Origin: Stagnihabitans sp043721775
GTDB taxonomy: Bacteria; Pseudomonadota; Alphaproteobacteria; Rhodobacterales; Rhodobacteraceae
Length of the DNA stretch: 64,000 nucleotides
Direction: 5' to 3'
NCBI GenBank assembly: GCA_043721775.1
Contig: JAYSQA010000345.1
Coordinates: 8,926 to 72,925 of the forward strand
A program made the position numbers and the translations under genes. How positions within the stretch are numbered: the first letter of the stretch is position 1; each line of letters opens with the position of its first letter. Of this stretch, positions 51,256 through 60,003 are shown piece after piece. The notes beneath the pieces are model-generated. The model ran no database searches. It saw only the letters and a program-made list of their open reading frames with translations, and was not told the origin of the DNA.

Positions 51256-51675
51256 TCACGGCTCCACCCCGCCCAAGCCACAGATGATGCGCCACTCTTC
51301 CGCGCTCACCGGCTGCACCGACAGGCGGGAGTTGTTGATCAGCACCATCTTTTCCAGCCCCGGCTGAACCTTGCACATCTCAAGCGTCACCGGTTTTTCC
51401 AGCTTGGCAACCGGGCGAAAGCTGACACAATCCCAGCGCGGGTCATCGGTCTTGCTGTCGTGCTGCGACAGGCGGGTGACTTCAACCACGCCGACAATCT
51501 CTTTTCCGATGTTGGAGTGGTAGAAGAACCCGCGTTCACCCAGTTGCATCAGCCGCATGTTGTTGCGTGCGCCATAGTTGCGGATGCCGTGCCATTCTTC
51601 GTCCGCAGGCAGCTTGTCCCACAGGCTTTGAAAGCTGATGGCGTTGGGTTCGGATTTGAACAGCCAGTGGTTCAT
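51256..51675 (-). CDS. EVE-domain protein (modified-base binding)
   Basis: The 139-residue protein starts at ATG 51675 (MNHWLFKSEPNAISF), overlapping the YciI stop. WLFKSEP, WHGIRNYGARNNMRLMQLGERGFFYHS and VGVVEV are characteristic of the EVE/PUA-like fold, which binds modified nucleotides such as 5-methylcytosine derivatives in DNA or RNA. Its cellular role here is unknown. It is the last gene of the tsaD-gpsA-yciI-EVE unit. Confidence 0.9.
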   Translation of the reverse strand: MNHWLFKSEPNAISFQSLWDKLPADEEWHGIRNYGARNNMRLMQLGERGFFYHSNIGKEIVGVVEVTRLSQHDSKTDDPRWDCVSFRPVAKLEKPVTLEMCKVQPGLEKMVLINNSRLSVQPVSAEEWRIICGLGGVEP

Positions 51676-51944
51676 CCGATCACCTTCTTCCATTCACGGA
51701 TATCGACGGATGAAAACAGCCCGGCCTTGGTATAGGCATCTTCCGCCACCCAAGCCTCGGCCGCTGACATGCTGTCCACCGACAGCACGATCATTGACCC
51801 GCACATTCCCCCGTTGGCATCCAGAAACGGCCCGGCCAGTTCCACCACGCCCGAGGCGTTCAGGTGTTCGACATGCGCAGGCCGGTTGGCCATCCGCACC
51901 TCCAAAGAGTTCGGTTTGTCGATACAGATCAAAGCTATGCGCAT
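51672..51944 (-). CDS. YciI-family protein
   Basis: The 90-residue protein has the YciI/dimeric ferredoxin-like pattern with the conserved His-Asp region (RPAHVEHLNASGVVELAGPFLDANGG, with the family Asp) and DPY-like AYTKAGLF. The family is poorly understood, with some members being hydrolases or dehalogenases. It lies two bases after gpsA and overlaps the EVE gene. Confidence 0.85.
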   Translation of the reverse strand: MRIALICIDKPNSLEVRMANRPAHVEHLNASGVVELAGPFLDANGGMCGSMIVLSVDSMSAAEAWVAEDAYTKAGLFSSVDIREWKKVIG

Positions 51945-51945
51945 G

Positions 51946-52905
51946 TCATTCCTCTTTCAGCGGGCGGGACATCAGGCTGCGGATGGCCTGATCCAGCGGG
52001 ATATCGTTGGCAATCAGTCTGGCCACCATGGTGGCAACCGGCATGTCGATGTGGTGCGCCAGGGCCAGACGGCGGATGGCCTGCGCGGTGGCCACCCCTT
52101 CCACCGTGGTGTGCAAGTCGAACGCCTGACCAGACCCCAGCGCCAGCCCAAAGCGCAGGTTGCGCGACTGGGTTGATGTGCAGGTCAAGATCAGATCACC
52201 AAGGCCGGACAAGCCTGAAAGTGTCTCTGACCTTGCACCAAAGCGCACAGCAAAGCGCTGCATCTCGGCAAAGCCCCGGGTGATCAGGGCGGCGCGGGCG
52301 GACTCGCCCAAGCCTGCGCCAATCACCACGCCCGCCGCAATGGCGATGACATTCTTCAAAGCACCACCCAACTCTGCACCCGTCGCATCGCTGGTCCGGT
52401 ACAGCCGCAGAGTGGGCGTTGACAGCAGGTGTTGCAGTTTCTCCACCTCAGCGCCAGCGCAGGCAAGCGTCAGGGCAGTCGGCAGGCCGCGCGCAATATC
52501 AGCGGCAAAGCTGGGCCCCGTCAGGATGGCGGCGGCGCTGAATGGGCAAGCGTCGGCGATCAGCTCGGTCGGTCCGCGCAGGCTGGCCAGATCAACCCCC
52601 TTGCAGCAGGCGACCAAAGCAGTGCCGTTCAGGCCCGCGCCATGCCGCGCCAGGAACGCCGCCAAAGCCTGCGTCGGCAAGGCCAGCAACAGCGCCTCTG
52701 CACCGTCCAGATCGGTGATATCTGCGGTGACAGAGACTGTTTCGGGCAAGCCAACCCCCGGCAACCGGCTTTCATTCGCCCGTGTCAGCGCCATGTCGGC
52801 GACGTGGCCCGCATCCCGCGCCCAAAGCCTGACAGTACGGCCTTCACGCGCCAAGGCCACTGCCAAGGCGGTGCCGAACGCCCCGGCCCCCGCCACGCCG
52901 ATCAT
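51946..52905 (-). CDS. gpsA: Glycerol-3-phosphate dehydrogenase [NAD(P)+]
   Basis: The 319-residue protein has the NAD motif GVAGAGAFGTALAVALA, the catalytic Lys in GGALKNVIAIAAGV and the substrate region TRGFAEMQRFAVRFGA followed by LSGLGDLILTC. It makes sn-glycerol 3-phosphate for phospholipids. ATG 52905 overlaps the tsaD stop. The conserved tsaD-gpsA-yciI order is usual in this bacterial order. Confidence 0.95.
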   Translation of the reverse strand: MIGVAGAGAFGTALAVALAREGRTVRLWARDAGHVADMALTRANESRLPGVGLPETVSVTADITDLDGAEALLLALPTQALAAFLARHGAGLNGTALVACCKGVDLASLRGPTELIADACPFSAAAILTGPSFAADIARGLPTALTLACAGAEVEKLQHLLSTPTLRLYRTSDATGAELGGALKNVIAIAAGVVIGAGLGESARAALITRGFAEMQRFAVRFGARSETLSGLSGLGDLILTCTSTQSRNLRFGLALGSGQAFDLHTTVEGVATAQAIRRLALAHHIDMPVATMVARLIANDIPLDQAIRSLMSRPLKEE

Positions 52906-53999
52906 GCCTTGGCCCCCTTTTTGCCGGACCCGATCATCGGGGCGGCATTGCTGTCAAGCGGCCAGCGCGGTCGGGCGGTCAGGTCGCTGTCAGGTGCCGC
53001 GCCGATCAGATGACGCTCGATCCCGGCCCAGGCAATCATCGCCGCGTTGTCGGTGCAAAGCTTCAGCGGCGGGGCGGTGAACGTCACACCCAACTGGGCA
53101 CAAACCGTCTCTAACGTGGCGCGAAGCACGGTATTGGCAGCCACCCCTCCGGCCACCGCAAAGGCAGGACTGGCGGGTGCCTCTGCCAGATAAATCTGCA
53201 AAGCGCGGCGCGTTTTTTCAGACAGAACCGCCGCCACCGCCGCCTGAAAGCCAGCGCAAAGGTCGGCGCGGTCTTGCACGGTTAGCCCGCCCTTTTCCGC
53301 AATCACGCCATCGCGCGCCCGCAGAACAGCGGTCTTCAAGCCCGAAAAAGACATGTCGCAGCCCGGCCTGTCCAGCAAAGGCCGGGGCAGGGCAAAGCGC
53401 TTGGGGCAGCCCTTGAACGCCTCTGCCTCGACCCACGGGCCGCCGGGTTGCGGCAGGGCCAGCAGCTTGGCAACCTTGTCAAACGCCTCACCCGGGGCAT
53501 CGTCTATTGTGCCGCCAAGGCGCTGGAACTGGTCTGGCCCGCGCACGATCAGGAACTGGCAGTGCCCGCCTGACACCAGAAGCATCAGATAGGGAAAGGC
53601 CAGCCCATCGGTCAGCCGGGGCGTCAGCGCGTGACCCGCCAGATGGTTCACACCGAAAAGCGGCAACCCGGTTGCTGCCGAAATCCCCTTGGCCAGCATC
53701 ACCCCCGACAGCACCCCGCCGATCAGTCCGGGGCCAGAGGTGACGGCCACCGCATTCATATCAGCCAGCGTCAATCCTGCCGCCGCCAAAGCCCGCTCTA
53801 CACAATGATCCAGCCGTTCGACATGGGCGCGGGCGGCAATTTCGGGGACAACGCCCCCAAAGGCGGCGTGCAAGGCGAACTGGCCCTCAACCTCGGAGCT
53901 TAGCACCACGCCTTGCCCGTCGGGCAGGCGCCGCACCACGGCAGCCGCGGTATCATCGCAGCTGCTTTCAATGCCTAGAAATGTGATTGTCCCGTTCAT
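52902..53999 (-). CDS. tsaD: TsaD, tRNA threonylcarbamoyladenosine synthase subunit
   Basis: The 365-residue protein starts at ATG 53999 (MNGTITFLGIESSCDDTAAAVV). It has the metal-binding His pair in GVNHLAGHALTP, the ASKH-fold phosphate loops LLVSGGHCQFLIV and VAGGVAANTVLR, and DNAAMIAWAG near the end. It transfers threonylcarbamoyl to A37 of tRNAs reading ANN codons. It is divergent from hemD. Confidence 0.96.
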   Translation of the reverse strand: MNGTITFLGIESSCDDTAAAVVRRLPDGQGVVLSSEVEGQFALHAAFGGVVPEIAARAHVERLDHCVERALAAAGLTLADMNAVAVTSGPGLIGGVLSGVMLAKGISAATGLPLFGVNHLAGHALTPRLTDGLAFPYLMLLVSGGHCQFLIVRGPDQFQRLGGTIDDAPGEAFDKVAKLLALPQPGGPWVEAEAFKGCPKRFALPRPLLDRPGCDMSFSGLKTAVLRARDGVIAEKGGLTVQDRADLCAGFQAAVAAVLSEKTRRALQIYLAEAPASPAFAVAGGVAANTVLRATLETVCAQLGVTFTAPPLKLCTDNAAMIAWAGIERHLIGAAPDSDLTARPRWPLDSNAAPMIGSGKKGAKA

Positions 54000-54048
54000 C
54001 GACCCATCACGATTGCCCCAGAAGCCCTGCCGAGGTAACACCTTGGGC

Positions 54049-54786
54049 ATGGCCGCACAATCCTTCCCCCCCGGCGCCGCGCCTGTTGTTCTGCTGATCA
54101 GACCTGCCGCGCAATCGGCCCGGTTCGCCGACAGTCTGCTGGAAAGCAGTGCCGGGCTGCGCGTGGTCAAAGCACCACTGATCGCGCCGGTCTTTCTGGA
54201 CCCGGTCTTGCCGGTGAAATCGTGGGCCGGAATAATCCTGTCATCGGAAACCGGGGCAAAGGCGGCGGGCCGCATGAAGCCGCTTCTGCCAGATTTTGCC
54301 TTCTGTGTCGGCGATCGTACGGCCCAAGCGGCGCGTCTGGCAGGCTTTGCACCGCACTCGGCACAGGGCGATGCCGAGGCGATGCTGGCACTGATTCTCT
54401 CGCATCCCAAGGTTCCGCTGTTGCACTTGCGCGGGCGTGAGACGCAGGGCGACCTTGCTAAGCGGCTTTCGGCCAACGGCATCCAAACCGATGAGGCCGT
54501 GGTTTATGCGCAAGAGGCGCAGCCCCTGACGGCTGAGGCGATTGCGTTGCTGCAAACGACCAATTCCGTCGTTGTCCCGCTGTTTTCCCCGCGAAGTGCT
54601 GAAATCTTCGGCGCAGAGTGTCAACGTATCACAGCAACCGCCCGCCTTTGCGTGATAGCGATAAGCCGCGCCGTTGCCGATGTTGCGTGCCCGTGGTCCG
54701 ACAAGGTGATCGTCGCTGCCCAGCCAACCGCCGAAAGCATGGCCGAGGCTGTGATCCAGCATTTGGCCGCAGGGCAGGACGCTTGA
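54049..54786 (+). CDS. hemD: Uroporphyrinogen-III synthase
   Basis: The 245-residue protein is weakly conserved, as HemD always is. It shows VLLIRPAAQSARFADSL at the N-terminus, the hinge region LLHLRGRETQGDLAKRL and VVPLFSPRSAEIF near residue 185, plus the divergent tsaD neighbour found in other alphaproteobacteria. It closes hydroxymethylbilane into uroporphyrinogen III. ATG 54049 is preferred, but a TTG at 54043 is better spaced from GAGG. Confidence 0.85.
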   Translation: MAAQSFPPGAAPVVLLIRPAAQSARFADSLLESSAGLRVVKAPLIAPVFLDPVLPVKSWAGIILSSETGAKAAGRMKPLLPDFAFCVGDRTAQAARLAGFAPHSAQGDAEAMLALILSHPKVPLLHLRGRETQGDLAKRLSANGIQTDEAVVYAQEAQPLTAEAIALLQTTNSVVVPLFSPRSAEIFGAECQRITATARLCVIAISRAVADVACPWSDKVIVAAQPTAESMAEAVIQHLAAGQDA

Positions 54787-54843
54787 ATAAATGCGTGTTG
54801 CAGCATTACCTTGGCAGTGACGCGCTGAACGGAAGGATCGACC

Positions 54844-55950
54844 ATGGCCGAGACGGATGACACGGGGACGGGCACCGCAGAGATCAAAGCTCAGATCAAA
54901 CCAGACCCGATGCCAGACCCCAAAGTCGATGCCGCGCCCCTTGTGGTATCGGATCAGGCGGCACAGAAGACCGCAAAGCCTGCGCGGGGCCGCTTGACAC
55001 TGTTGCCGGTCTTGGGCGGCGTTCTGGCGGCATTGGTCGGATATGGCGCGGCGCAACTGGTGCCGAACGGCTGGCCGATCGGCAATACTTCGGGGCTACA
55101 GGCCCAGTTGACGGCGGAAATCGGGCAGGTCGATGCGCTGAAGACCCAGGTGCTGGAACTTGGCCAAAGGCTGAACTCTGCCAAACTGGCGGACCGTATT
55201 GTAGCGCTGGAACAGGCCCCGGCGCCAACCGCACCTGCCGCCGTTGACACCGCAGCACTTGAAGCGCGCATTGCGGTGTTGGAGGCCCGACCGGCTGGTG
55301 CCAGCGCAGACCCGGCGGCCATGGCGCAACTTCGTGCCGACGTCGAGGCCATGAAGGCCAACGGTGCCGCAACGGTTTCGCCCGCCGTGCAGGCCAGCCT
55401 TGATGCCAAAGTGAAGGAAACCGAAGCAAGACTTGCCACAATCGAGCAAACCGCCAAGGCAAGTGCTGCCGTCGCCCTTTCACGCGAGGCGGTGCGGCAG
55501 ATTGCGGCCGCGCTGGACAGTGGCACACCTTACGGGGCTGCGCTTGCCGACCTGACCGGGGCCACTCTGCCCGCCGTTTTGACCGATCATGCAGGCTCTG
55601 GTCTGCCAACCTTGCAAGGTTTGCAAGCTGATTTCCCCGGTGCGGCCCGGACCGCGCTGGAAGCCGCCCTGCGCGCCAACATGGGGGCGACGTGGACTGA
55701 CCGTGTGGCGAATTTCCTGCGCAGCCAGACCGGCGCCCGCTCTTTGGCCCCGCGACAAGGCACTGACCCTGACGCCGTGCTGTCGCGCGCCGAAGAGGCC
55801 ACTGCGAAAGGCGATCTGCCCACGGCCCTGAAAGAAATCGCCTCGCTGCCGCCAGAGGGCATTGCAGCCTTGTCCGACTGGCAGGCGCGGGCGCAACTTC
55901 GGCTGGATGCCGAGGCGGCGGTTCAGGCTCTTATGGCACAGGCGGGATAA
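54844..55950 (+). CDS. Mitofilin-like inner membrane protein (COG4223 family)
   Basis: The 368-residue protein has a charged/Pro-rich N-terminus (1-55) and one transmembrane helix (LLPVLGGVLAALVGYGAAQL). A long coiled coil follows at residues ~80-220, ending in an alpha-helical domain with similarity to the mitofilin C-terminus. In alphaproteobacteria this gene lies between hemD and hemY, as here, and its product is the bacterial relative of mitochondrial Mic60, able to shape membranes. It is three bases from hemY, so the two are co-expressed. Confidence 0.88.
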   Translation: MAETDDTGTGTAEIKAQIKPDPMPDPKVDAAPLVVSDQAAQKTAKPARGRLTLLPVLGGVLAALVGYGAAQLVPNGWPIGNTSGLQAQLTAEIGQVDALKTQVLELGQRLNSAKLADRIVALEQAPAPTAPAAVDTAALEARIAVLEARPAGASADPAAMAQLRADVEAMKANGAATVSPAVQASLDAKVKETEARLATIEQTAKASAAVALSREAVRQIAAALDSGTPYGAALADLTGATLPAVLTDHAGSGLPTLQGLQADFPGAARTALEAALRANMGATWTDRVANFLRSQTGARSLAPRQGTDPDAVLSRAEEATAKGDLPTALKEIASLPPEGIAALSDWQARAQLRLDAEAAVQALMAQAG

Positions 55951-55953
55951 ATC

Positions 55954-57405
55954 ATGCTTTCTTCCCTGTTCCGCATCCTGTTCTTTGTCGTGGTCTTTCT
56001 GGCTTTGACCTTTGCCGCCGTCGTGCTGCTTCAGGCCGACAGCGTCATGCGCCTTGCCTTCGCCGGGTGGGAGTTCAGCCTGCGCCCCCTGCAACTGGTG
56101 ATCGCGATCCTGGTCCTGATGCTGGCCGTCTGGCTGGTGCTGAAGGTGCTGGGGCTTCTGGTCGCTGTTCTGCGCTTTTTCAACGGCGATGAAACCGCGA
56201 TCTCTCGCTATCTTGACCGCGACCGTGAACGGCGCGGCTTTCAGGCTTTGACCGATGGCATGATGGCTTTGGCCGCCGGTGAGGGCCGTCTTGCCCTGAT
56301 CAAGGCGCAACGGGCGGAAGGCTATCTTGACCGCCCCGAACTGACCAACCTTCTGATGGCACAAGCCGCCGAGGTGGTCGGTGACAGCCAGCGGGCCGAG
56401 GCCGCTTACAAAGCCATGCTGGTCGATCCGCGCACCCGTTTCGTCGGGATCCGCGGCCTGTTGAAGCAAAAGCTGCTGGAGGGCGACACCGAAACCGCCT
56501 TGAAGCTGGCCGAAAAAGCTTTTGAACTGAAGCCGCGCCATGCGGAATCGCAAGATATCCTGCTGAAACTGCAATCCGGTGCCGCCGACTGGAAAGGCGC
56601 GCGCGCCACCCTGACCGCACAGAACAAATCCGGAGCCTTGCCGCGTGATGTTTACCGCCGCCGCGATGCCGTCATGGCTTTGCAAGAGGCCAAGGTCGTG
56701 ATGGACGAGGCGTCTACAATCGAGGCCCGCGAAGCCGCCATTGCAGCCAACAAACTGTCGCCTGACCTGATCCCTGCCGCCACGATGGCCGCCCGCAGCT
56801 ATGTGCAGAAGGGTGACAAGAAGAATGCCACCCGTGTCCTGAAAAAAGCATGGGAGGCCCGTCCGCACCCCGACCTTGCCGCCGCCTTCGCCGAGATCGA
56901 GCCCGAGGAAAGTCCCGAAGCCCGCCTGCGCCGCTTCAAACTGCTGACCGCGATCCACCCCGACGATGCGGAAAGCAAGCTGTTGCTGGCAGAACTGTCC
57001 ATCGCCGGTGAAGACTTCCCCGCCGCCCGCCGTGCCCTTGGTGATCTGGCGTTCAGTCACCCCACCCAGCGCGGCCTTGCCATCATGGCCGCGATTGAAC
57101 GGGGCGAGGGCGGCGATGACGCCACCGTGCGCGCCTGGCTGTCCAAGGCCCTGATCGCACCCCGCGGCCCGCAATGGTGTTGTGACAAGTGCCAGGCCGT
57201 CCACTCTGCCTGGGGCCCGATTTGTGAAAACTGTCAGGGCTTTGACACCTTAAGCTGGCGCGAACCCATCGAAACCCGTGGGGCAAGCGCTACGGGTGCG
57301 GAATTGCTGCCCGTCATCGTTGGCGCGCCAAAGCCACAGGTGGCCCCCAAGCCACCGGAACCTGAACCGATTGACCTTGAAGCCATTGGCCGCCGTGCGA
57401 ACTGA
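55954..57405 (+). CDS. hemY: HemY-type TPR membrane protein with C-terminal zinc-ribbon-like motif
   Basis: The 483-residue protein has two N-terminal transmembrane helices (LFRILFFVVVFLALTFAAVVLL and LQLVIAILVLMLAVWLVLKVL). A HemY_N domain with DGMMALAAGEGRLALIKAQRA and TPR-like helices to ~370 follow. The end contains CCDKCQ and CENC, four to five Cys in a rubredoxin/zinc-ribbon spacing. This is the proteobacterial HemY of unknown role in heme synthesis, not the protoporphyrinogen oxidase of the same name. It is the last gene before tRNA-Thr. Confidence 0.88.
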   Translation: MLSSLFRILFFVVVFLALTFAAVVLLQADSVMRLAFAGWEFSLRPLQLVIAILVLMLAVWLVLKVLGLLVAVLRFFNGDETAISRYLDRDRERRGFQALTDGMMALAAGEGRLALIKAQRAEGYLDRPELTNLLMAQAAEVVGDSQRAEAAYKAMLVDPRTRFVGIRGLLKQKLLEGDTETALKLAEKAFELKPRHAESQDILLKLQSGAADWKGARATLTAQNKSGALPRDVYRRRDAVMALQEAKVVMDEASTIEAREAAIAANKLSPDLIPAATMAARSYVQKGDKKNATRVLKKAWEARPHPDLAAAFAEIEPEESPEARLRRFKLLTAIHPDDAESKLLLAELSIAGEDFPAARRALGDLAFSHPTQRGLAIMAAIERGEGGDDATVRAWLSKALIAPRGPQWCCDKCQAVHSAWGPICENCQGFDTLSWREPIETRGASATGAELLPVIVGAPKPQVAPKPPEPEPIDLEAIGRRAN

Positions 57406-57471
57406 GGGCACACCGCCAGAGCCTTCAAGGAATGGCACGCCAAAACGCCCCGAAGCCAGCGCCTTGCGGGG

Positions 57472-57500
57472 TTGACTTAAGTTTTGCCGGGCCATAGTAG
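57472..57500 (+). promoter_or_regulatory. tRNA-Thr promoter
   Basis: TTGACT at 57472-57477 and TAGTAG at 57495-57500 are separated by 17 bases and end 17 bases before the tRNA 5' end, as expected for a stable-RNA promoter. Confidence 0.6.
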
Positions 57501-57517
57501 AAGCTGAACCAGAAAGT

Positions 57518-57593
57518 GCCGCTGTAGCTCAGCTGGTAGAGCACGTCATTCGTAATGATGGGGTCGGGAGTTCGAGTCTCTTCAGCGGCACCA
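57518..57593 (+). tRNA. tRNA-Thr, anticodon CGT
   Basis: The 76-base gene folds as a standard cloverleaf. The acceptor stem is GCCGCTG/CAGCGGC. The D arm contains AGCTCAGCTGGTAGAGC. The anticodon loop TTCGTAA between GTCAT and GATGG gives CGT, and the T loop is TTCGAGT. The CCA end is encoded. CGT reads ACG (threonine). The integrase gene 156 bases downstream indicates that the 3' end of this gene is the attachment site of the island. Confidence 0.95.
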
Positions 57594-57681
57594 TTATGTT
57601 CTCCGAAAACGTCTAATGACATGTGAAAATCCTTGTACTACAAGGGTTTCACTTGTCCCGTTTGTCCGATGTAATCCGTTA

Positions 57682-57748
57682 CGATACCCCCGCTTTGGGG
57701 GTATCGCTGGGGGTACCGGGGAAACCCTGAAAAAGCGATACCCCCAGC
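57682..57748 (+). promoter_or_regulatory. Integrase leader with alternative base-pairing partners
   Basis: CGATACCCCC (57682-57691) pairs with GGGGGTATCG (57697-57706). The same right arm, extended as GGGGGTATCGCT (57697-57708), also pairs with AGCGATACCCCC (57734-57745). In a third fold GCTGGGGGTA (57706-57715) pairs with TACCCCCAGC (57739-57748), which touches the integrase ATG. The pairings exclude one another. As DNA, the repeated GATACCCCC could equally be integrase arm-binding sites. No good ribosome site is seen before the ATG. Confidence 0.6.
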
Positions 57749-58960
57749 ATGCCATTATCCGATGCAGCCGTCAGAGCGCTCAAGCCCAAAGACAAGCAGT
57801 ACAAGGTTTCCGATTTCGACGGCCTTTCCGTTACGGTGAAGCCGACCGGATCACGGCTGTGGCGCTTCAAGTATAGGATCGACGGCAAAGAGAAGCTTCT
57901 GTCCATCGGCATCTACCCTGACGTGACGCTGGCACAGGCCCGGGCAAAGCGAGACGAGGCGCGGTCTTTGCTAGCCGCCGGACAAGATCCCGGCGTGGCT
58001 AAGCAGGACCAGAAGAGCCAAGATCGTGCGCGTCGCGGCAATACATTTGAAGCATTGGCCCAAGATTTCATTGCCAAGGAGGCGGCTGAAGGCAAGGCAG
58101 CCGCTACTCAAATAAAGACCGAATGGCTGCTCGGTATGGCCATAAACAGCTTCGGCAAGAAGCCTATCACCGACATAACGTCCCAGATGATCATGGCGTG
58201 CCTCCACAAGGTCGAAGCGAAGGGAAATTACGAATCCGCCAAACGGCTCCGGTCAAGGATTGGGGCGGTTTTCAGGTATGCTGTCGCGAATGGACTCGCA
58301 GAATCTGACCCAACCTCAGCGCTGAAAGGTGCCCTGATCAAACCCACCGTGACGCCGCGTGCCGCTATCACCGACCCAAAGAAGCTTGGGGGCTTGCTGC
58401 GTGCCATCGACGGGTTCTGCGGCCAGACGGCCACCCGGCTGGGGCTGTCCATCCACATGATCCTCGTTCAGCGCCCCGGAGAGCTACGGGCCGCCAAATG
58501 GCCGGAGTTCGACATGACGACCAGGATATGGTCGATTCCGGCCGAACGCATGAAGATGCGCCGCCCGCATCAAGTGCCCCTGCCAGCCCAAGCCGTGGCA
58601 TTGCTGGAAGAGCTGCGACTGTTGACAGGGTCAGGAGAATACCTCCTTCCCAGCATCCGCTCCGTGACGCGAACCATGAGCGAAAACACTATGAACGCCG
58701 CGCTCCGGACGATGGGCTATACCGGCGAGGAGGTGACCGCCCACGGCTTCCGCGCAACGTTCTCTACGCTGGCCAATGAAAGTGGCCTTTGGCACTCAGA
58801 CGCCATCGAACGCGCCCTCGCCCACGTCGACGAAGACACCGTGCGTCGGGCTTACGCGCGGGGCGAGCATTGGGATCAAAGAATCCGACTTGCGGATTGG
58901 TGGGCCGATTTTTTGGATGCCCAACGAAGAGACAGCGATCGGATGGCCCCCAGTGCTTGA
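57749..58960 (+). CDS. int: Tyrosine recombinase/integrase (DUF4102 arm-binding, P4 type)
   Basis: The 403-residue protein has the N-terminal arm-DNA-binding domain (LSDAAVRALKPKDKQYKVSDFDGLSVTVKPTGSRLWRFKYR) and a core-binding SAM-like domain (~100-185). The catalytic domain has Arg in QRPGELRAAKW, HGFRATFSTLANE with His and Arg, the second His in RALAHVDEDTV and the nucleophile Tyr in RRAYARGEHW. All catalytic residues are present, so it should be active. It catalyses integration at, and excision from, the adjacent tRNA-Thr. Its last 44 bases overlap the next gene. Confidence 0.94.
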   Translation: MPLSDAAVRALKPKDKQYKVSDFDGLSVTVKPTGSRLWRFKYRIDGKEKLLSIGIYPDVTLAQARAKRDEARSLLAAGQDPGVAKQDQKSQDRARRGNTFEALAQDFIAKEAAEGKAAATQIKTEWLLGMAINSFGKKPITDITSQMIMACLHKVEAKGNYESAKRLRSRIGAVFRYAVANGLAESDPTSALKGALIKPTVTPRAAITDPKKLGGLLRAIDGFCGQTATRLGLSIHMILVQRPGELRAAKWPEFDMTTRIWSIPAERMKMRRPHQVPLPAQAVALLEELRLLTGSGEYLLPSIRSVTRTMSENTMNAALRTMGYTGEEVTAHGFRATFSTLANESGLWHSDAIERALAHVDEDTVRRAYARGEHWDQRIRLADWWADFLDAQRRDSDRMAPSA

Positions 58961-59843
58961 CCTTTCGCGAGAAGCATTCATTGAAAGAACCTTATCCAGA
59001 ACGCTTCTTGTGGAGAGATATTTGTCGGCGCGGACGTTTGCGACCATAGGCCCCCGTGACGAAAAACATGCAAAATGGTGCGATGACTACGCAAGAAGGA
59101 TTACACTACAGGCACGCGAAGCGATGGGCGCCATGTCGGACCTGGAACTGGGTGAAGGCTTCGCCCCATCAGGACGCGGGGTAACGGCACTGGCGAGGTC
59201 GACCATGGCACCGTCCATCATGCTCGCCTTGGATCTTCGAAAGCAGCCTTGGTTTCAGGGCGGTCTCGGTCATTTGGATTTTCAAGCCAATTTTCGTCAC
59301 TGGGCGACGATGGCCTACCTGAACCTCGACGAAGCCGTCTGCTTGACGCTGGGGGTTCCGCCAACCACTTTTTCGGAGGCGGAACTACGCAAATTTTCAA
59401 AGGATGAGTTTGATCCAGCGATTCGCAGCTGGCACGTCGGCCGCTTTATCGGGCGTCGATACGAGGTGCTGCGCCGAAGGTTCGACCCCCAGACGACTGG
59501 CGAGGTCGCAATCCAGACAATGGAGCTTACAGACTGGATTCAAGAGGTGGATCTTGAGGTTCCGGAGAAATTCCGAAAGGTGTTCCTGAAGCGATTTGAA
59601 GCCGTGGCGACGCGTGAAGTCTCAGGAGGCCGGCAGGGCCCGAGCGTTCATCGCCGCGAACTTAACAGTGTTGCCCGGCTGCTAACGGCCATCGCGATCG
59701 ACCGATACGGATTCCAGCCACACAGTCAGCGCGGACACGCGCCAGCCAAGCTCAAGAACATTGCCGACCAGCAGGGGCTCGAAATCAGCGAAGAGACGAT
59801 CTTGAAGTTCCTTAGGCTTGGGGCAAGCTTCCTGCCCAAGTAG
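58917..59843 (+). CDS. Island protein of unknown function
   Basis: The product (308 residues from ATG 58917) is not recognised. It is mostly helical and charged with no signal peptide or membrane segment. The N-terminal part (VLDLSREAFIERTLSRTLLVERYLSARTF) is helical. The C-terminal third, with GPSVHRRELNSVARLLTAIAIDRYGF and AKLKNIADQQGLEISEETILKFLRLG, looks like a helix-turn-helix-type domain used in other island proteins. It overlaps the integrase gene by 44 bases in another frame, and the start codon has no clear ribosome site, which suggests coupling to integrase translation. It could be an excision or maintenance regulator, but this is only inference. Confidence 0.7.
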   Translation: MPNEETAIGWPPVLDLSREAFIERTLSRTLLVERYLSARTFATIGPRDEKHAKWCDDYARRITLQAREAMGAMSDLELGEGFAPSGRGVTALARSTMAPSIMLALDLRKQPWFQGGLGHLDFQANFRHWATMAYLNLDEAVCLTLGVPPTTFSEAELRKFSKDEFDPAIRSWHVGRFIGRRYEVLRRRFDPQTTGEVAIQTMELTDWIQEVDLEVPEKFRKVFLKRFEAVATREVSGGRQGPSVHRRELNSVARLLTAIAIDRYGFQPHSQRGHAPAKLKNIADQQGLEISEETILKFLRLGASFLPK

Positions 59844-60003
59844 TCATACCCCGAACAACAGTGAAATAGGGCGAACATCATACTCATTTCTACACGATTA
59901 CATAGACTTACTGTTCGGCAATTTTTTGGCCCCCTCTTCGGCCTGAGCACCAGTCGGACGTGGAAATACTGCATCGGTCAACAGCGCACCGAGGCAAGCA
60001 TCC

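Noticed and set aside
55480..57204. 574-codon open frame on the minus strand opposite hemY and the mitofilin-like gene
   Set aside because: It is Gly/Gln/His-rich without domains and lies antisense to two well-supported genes.
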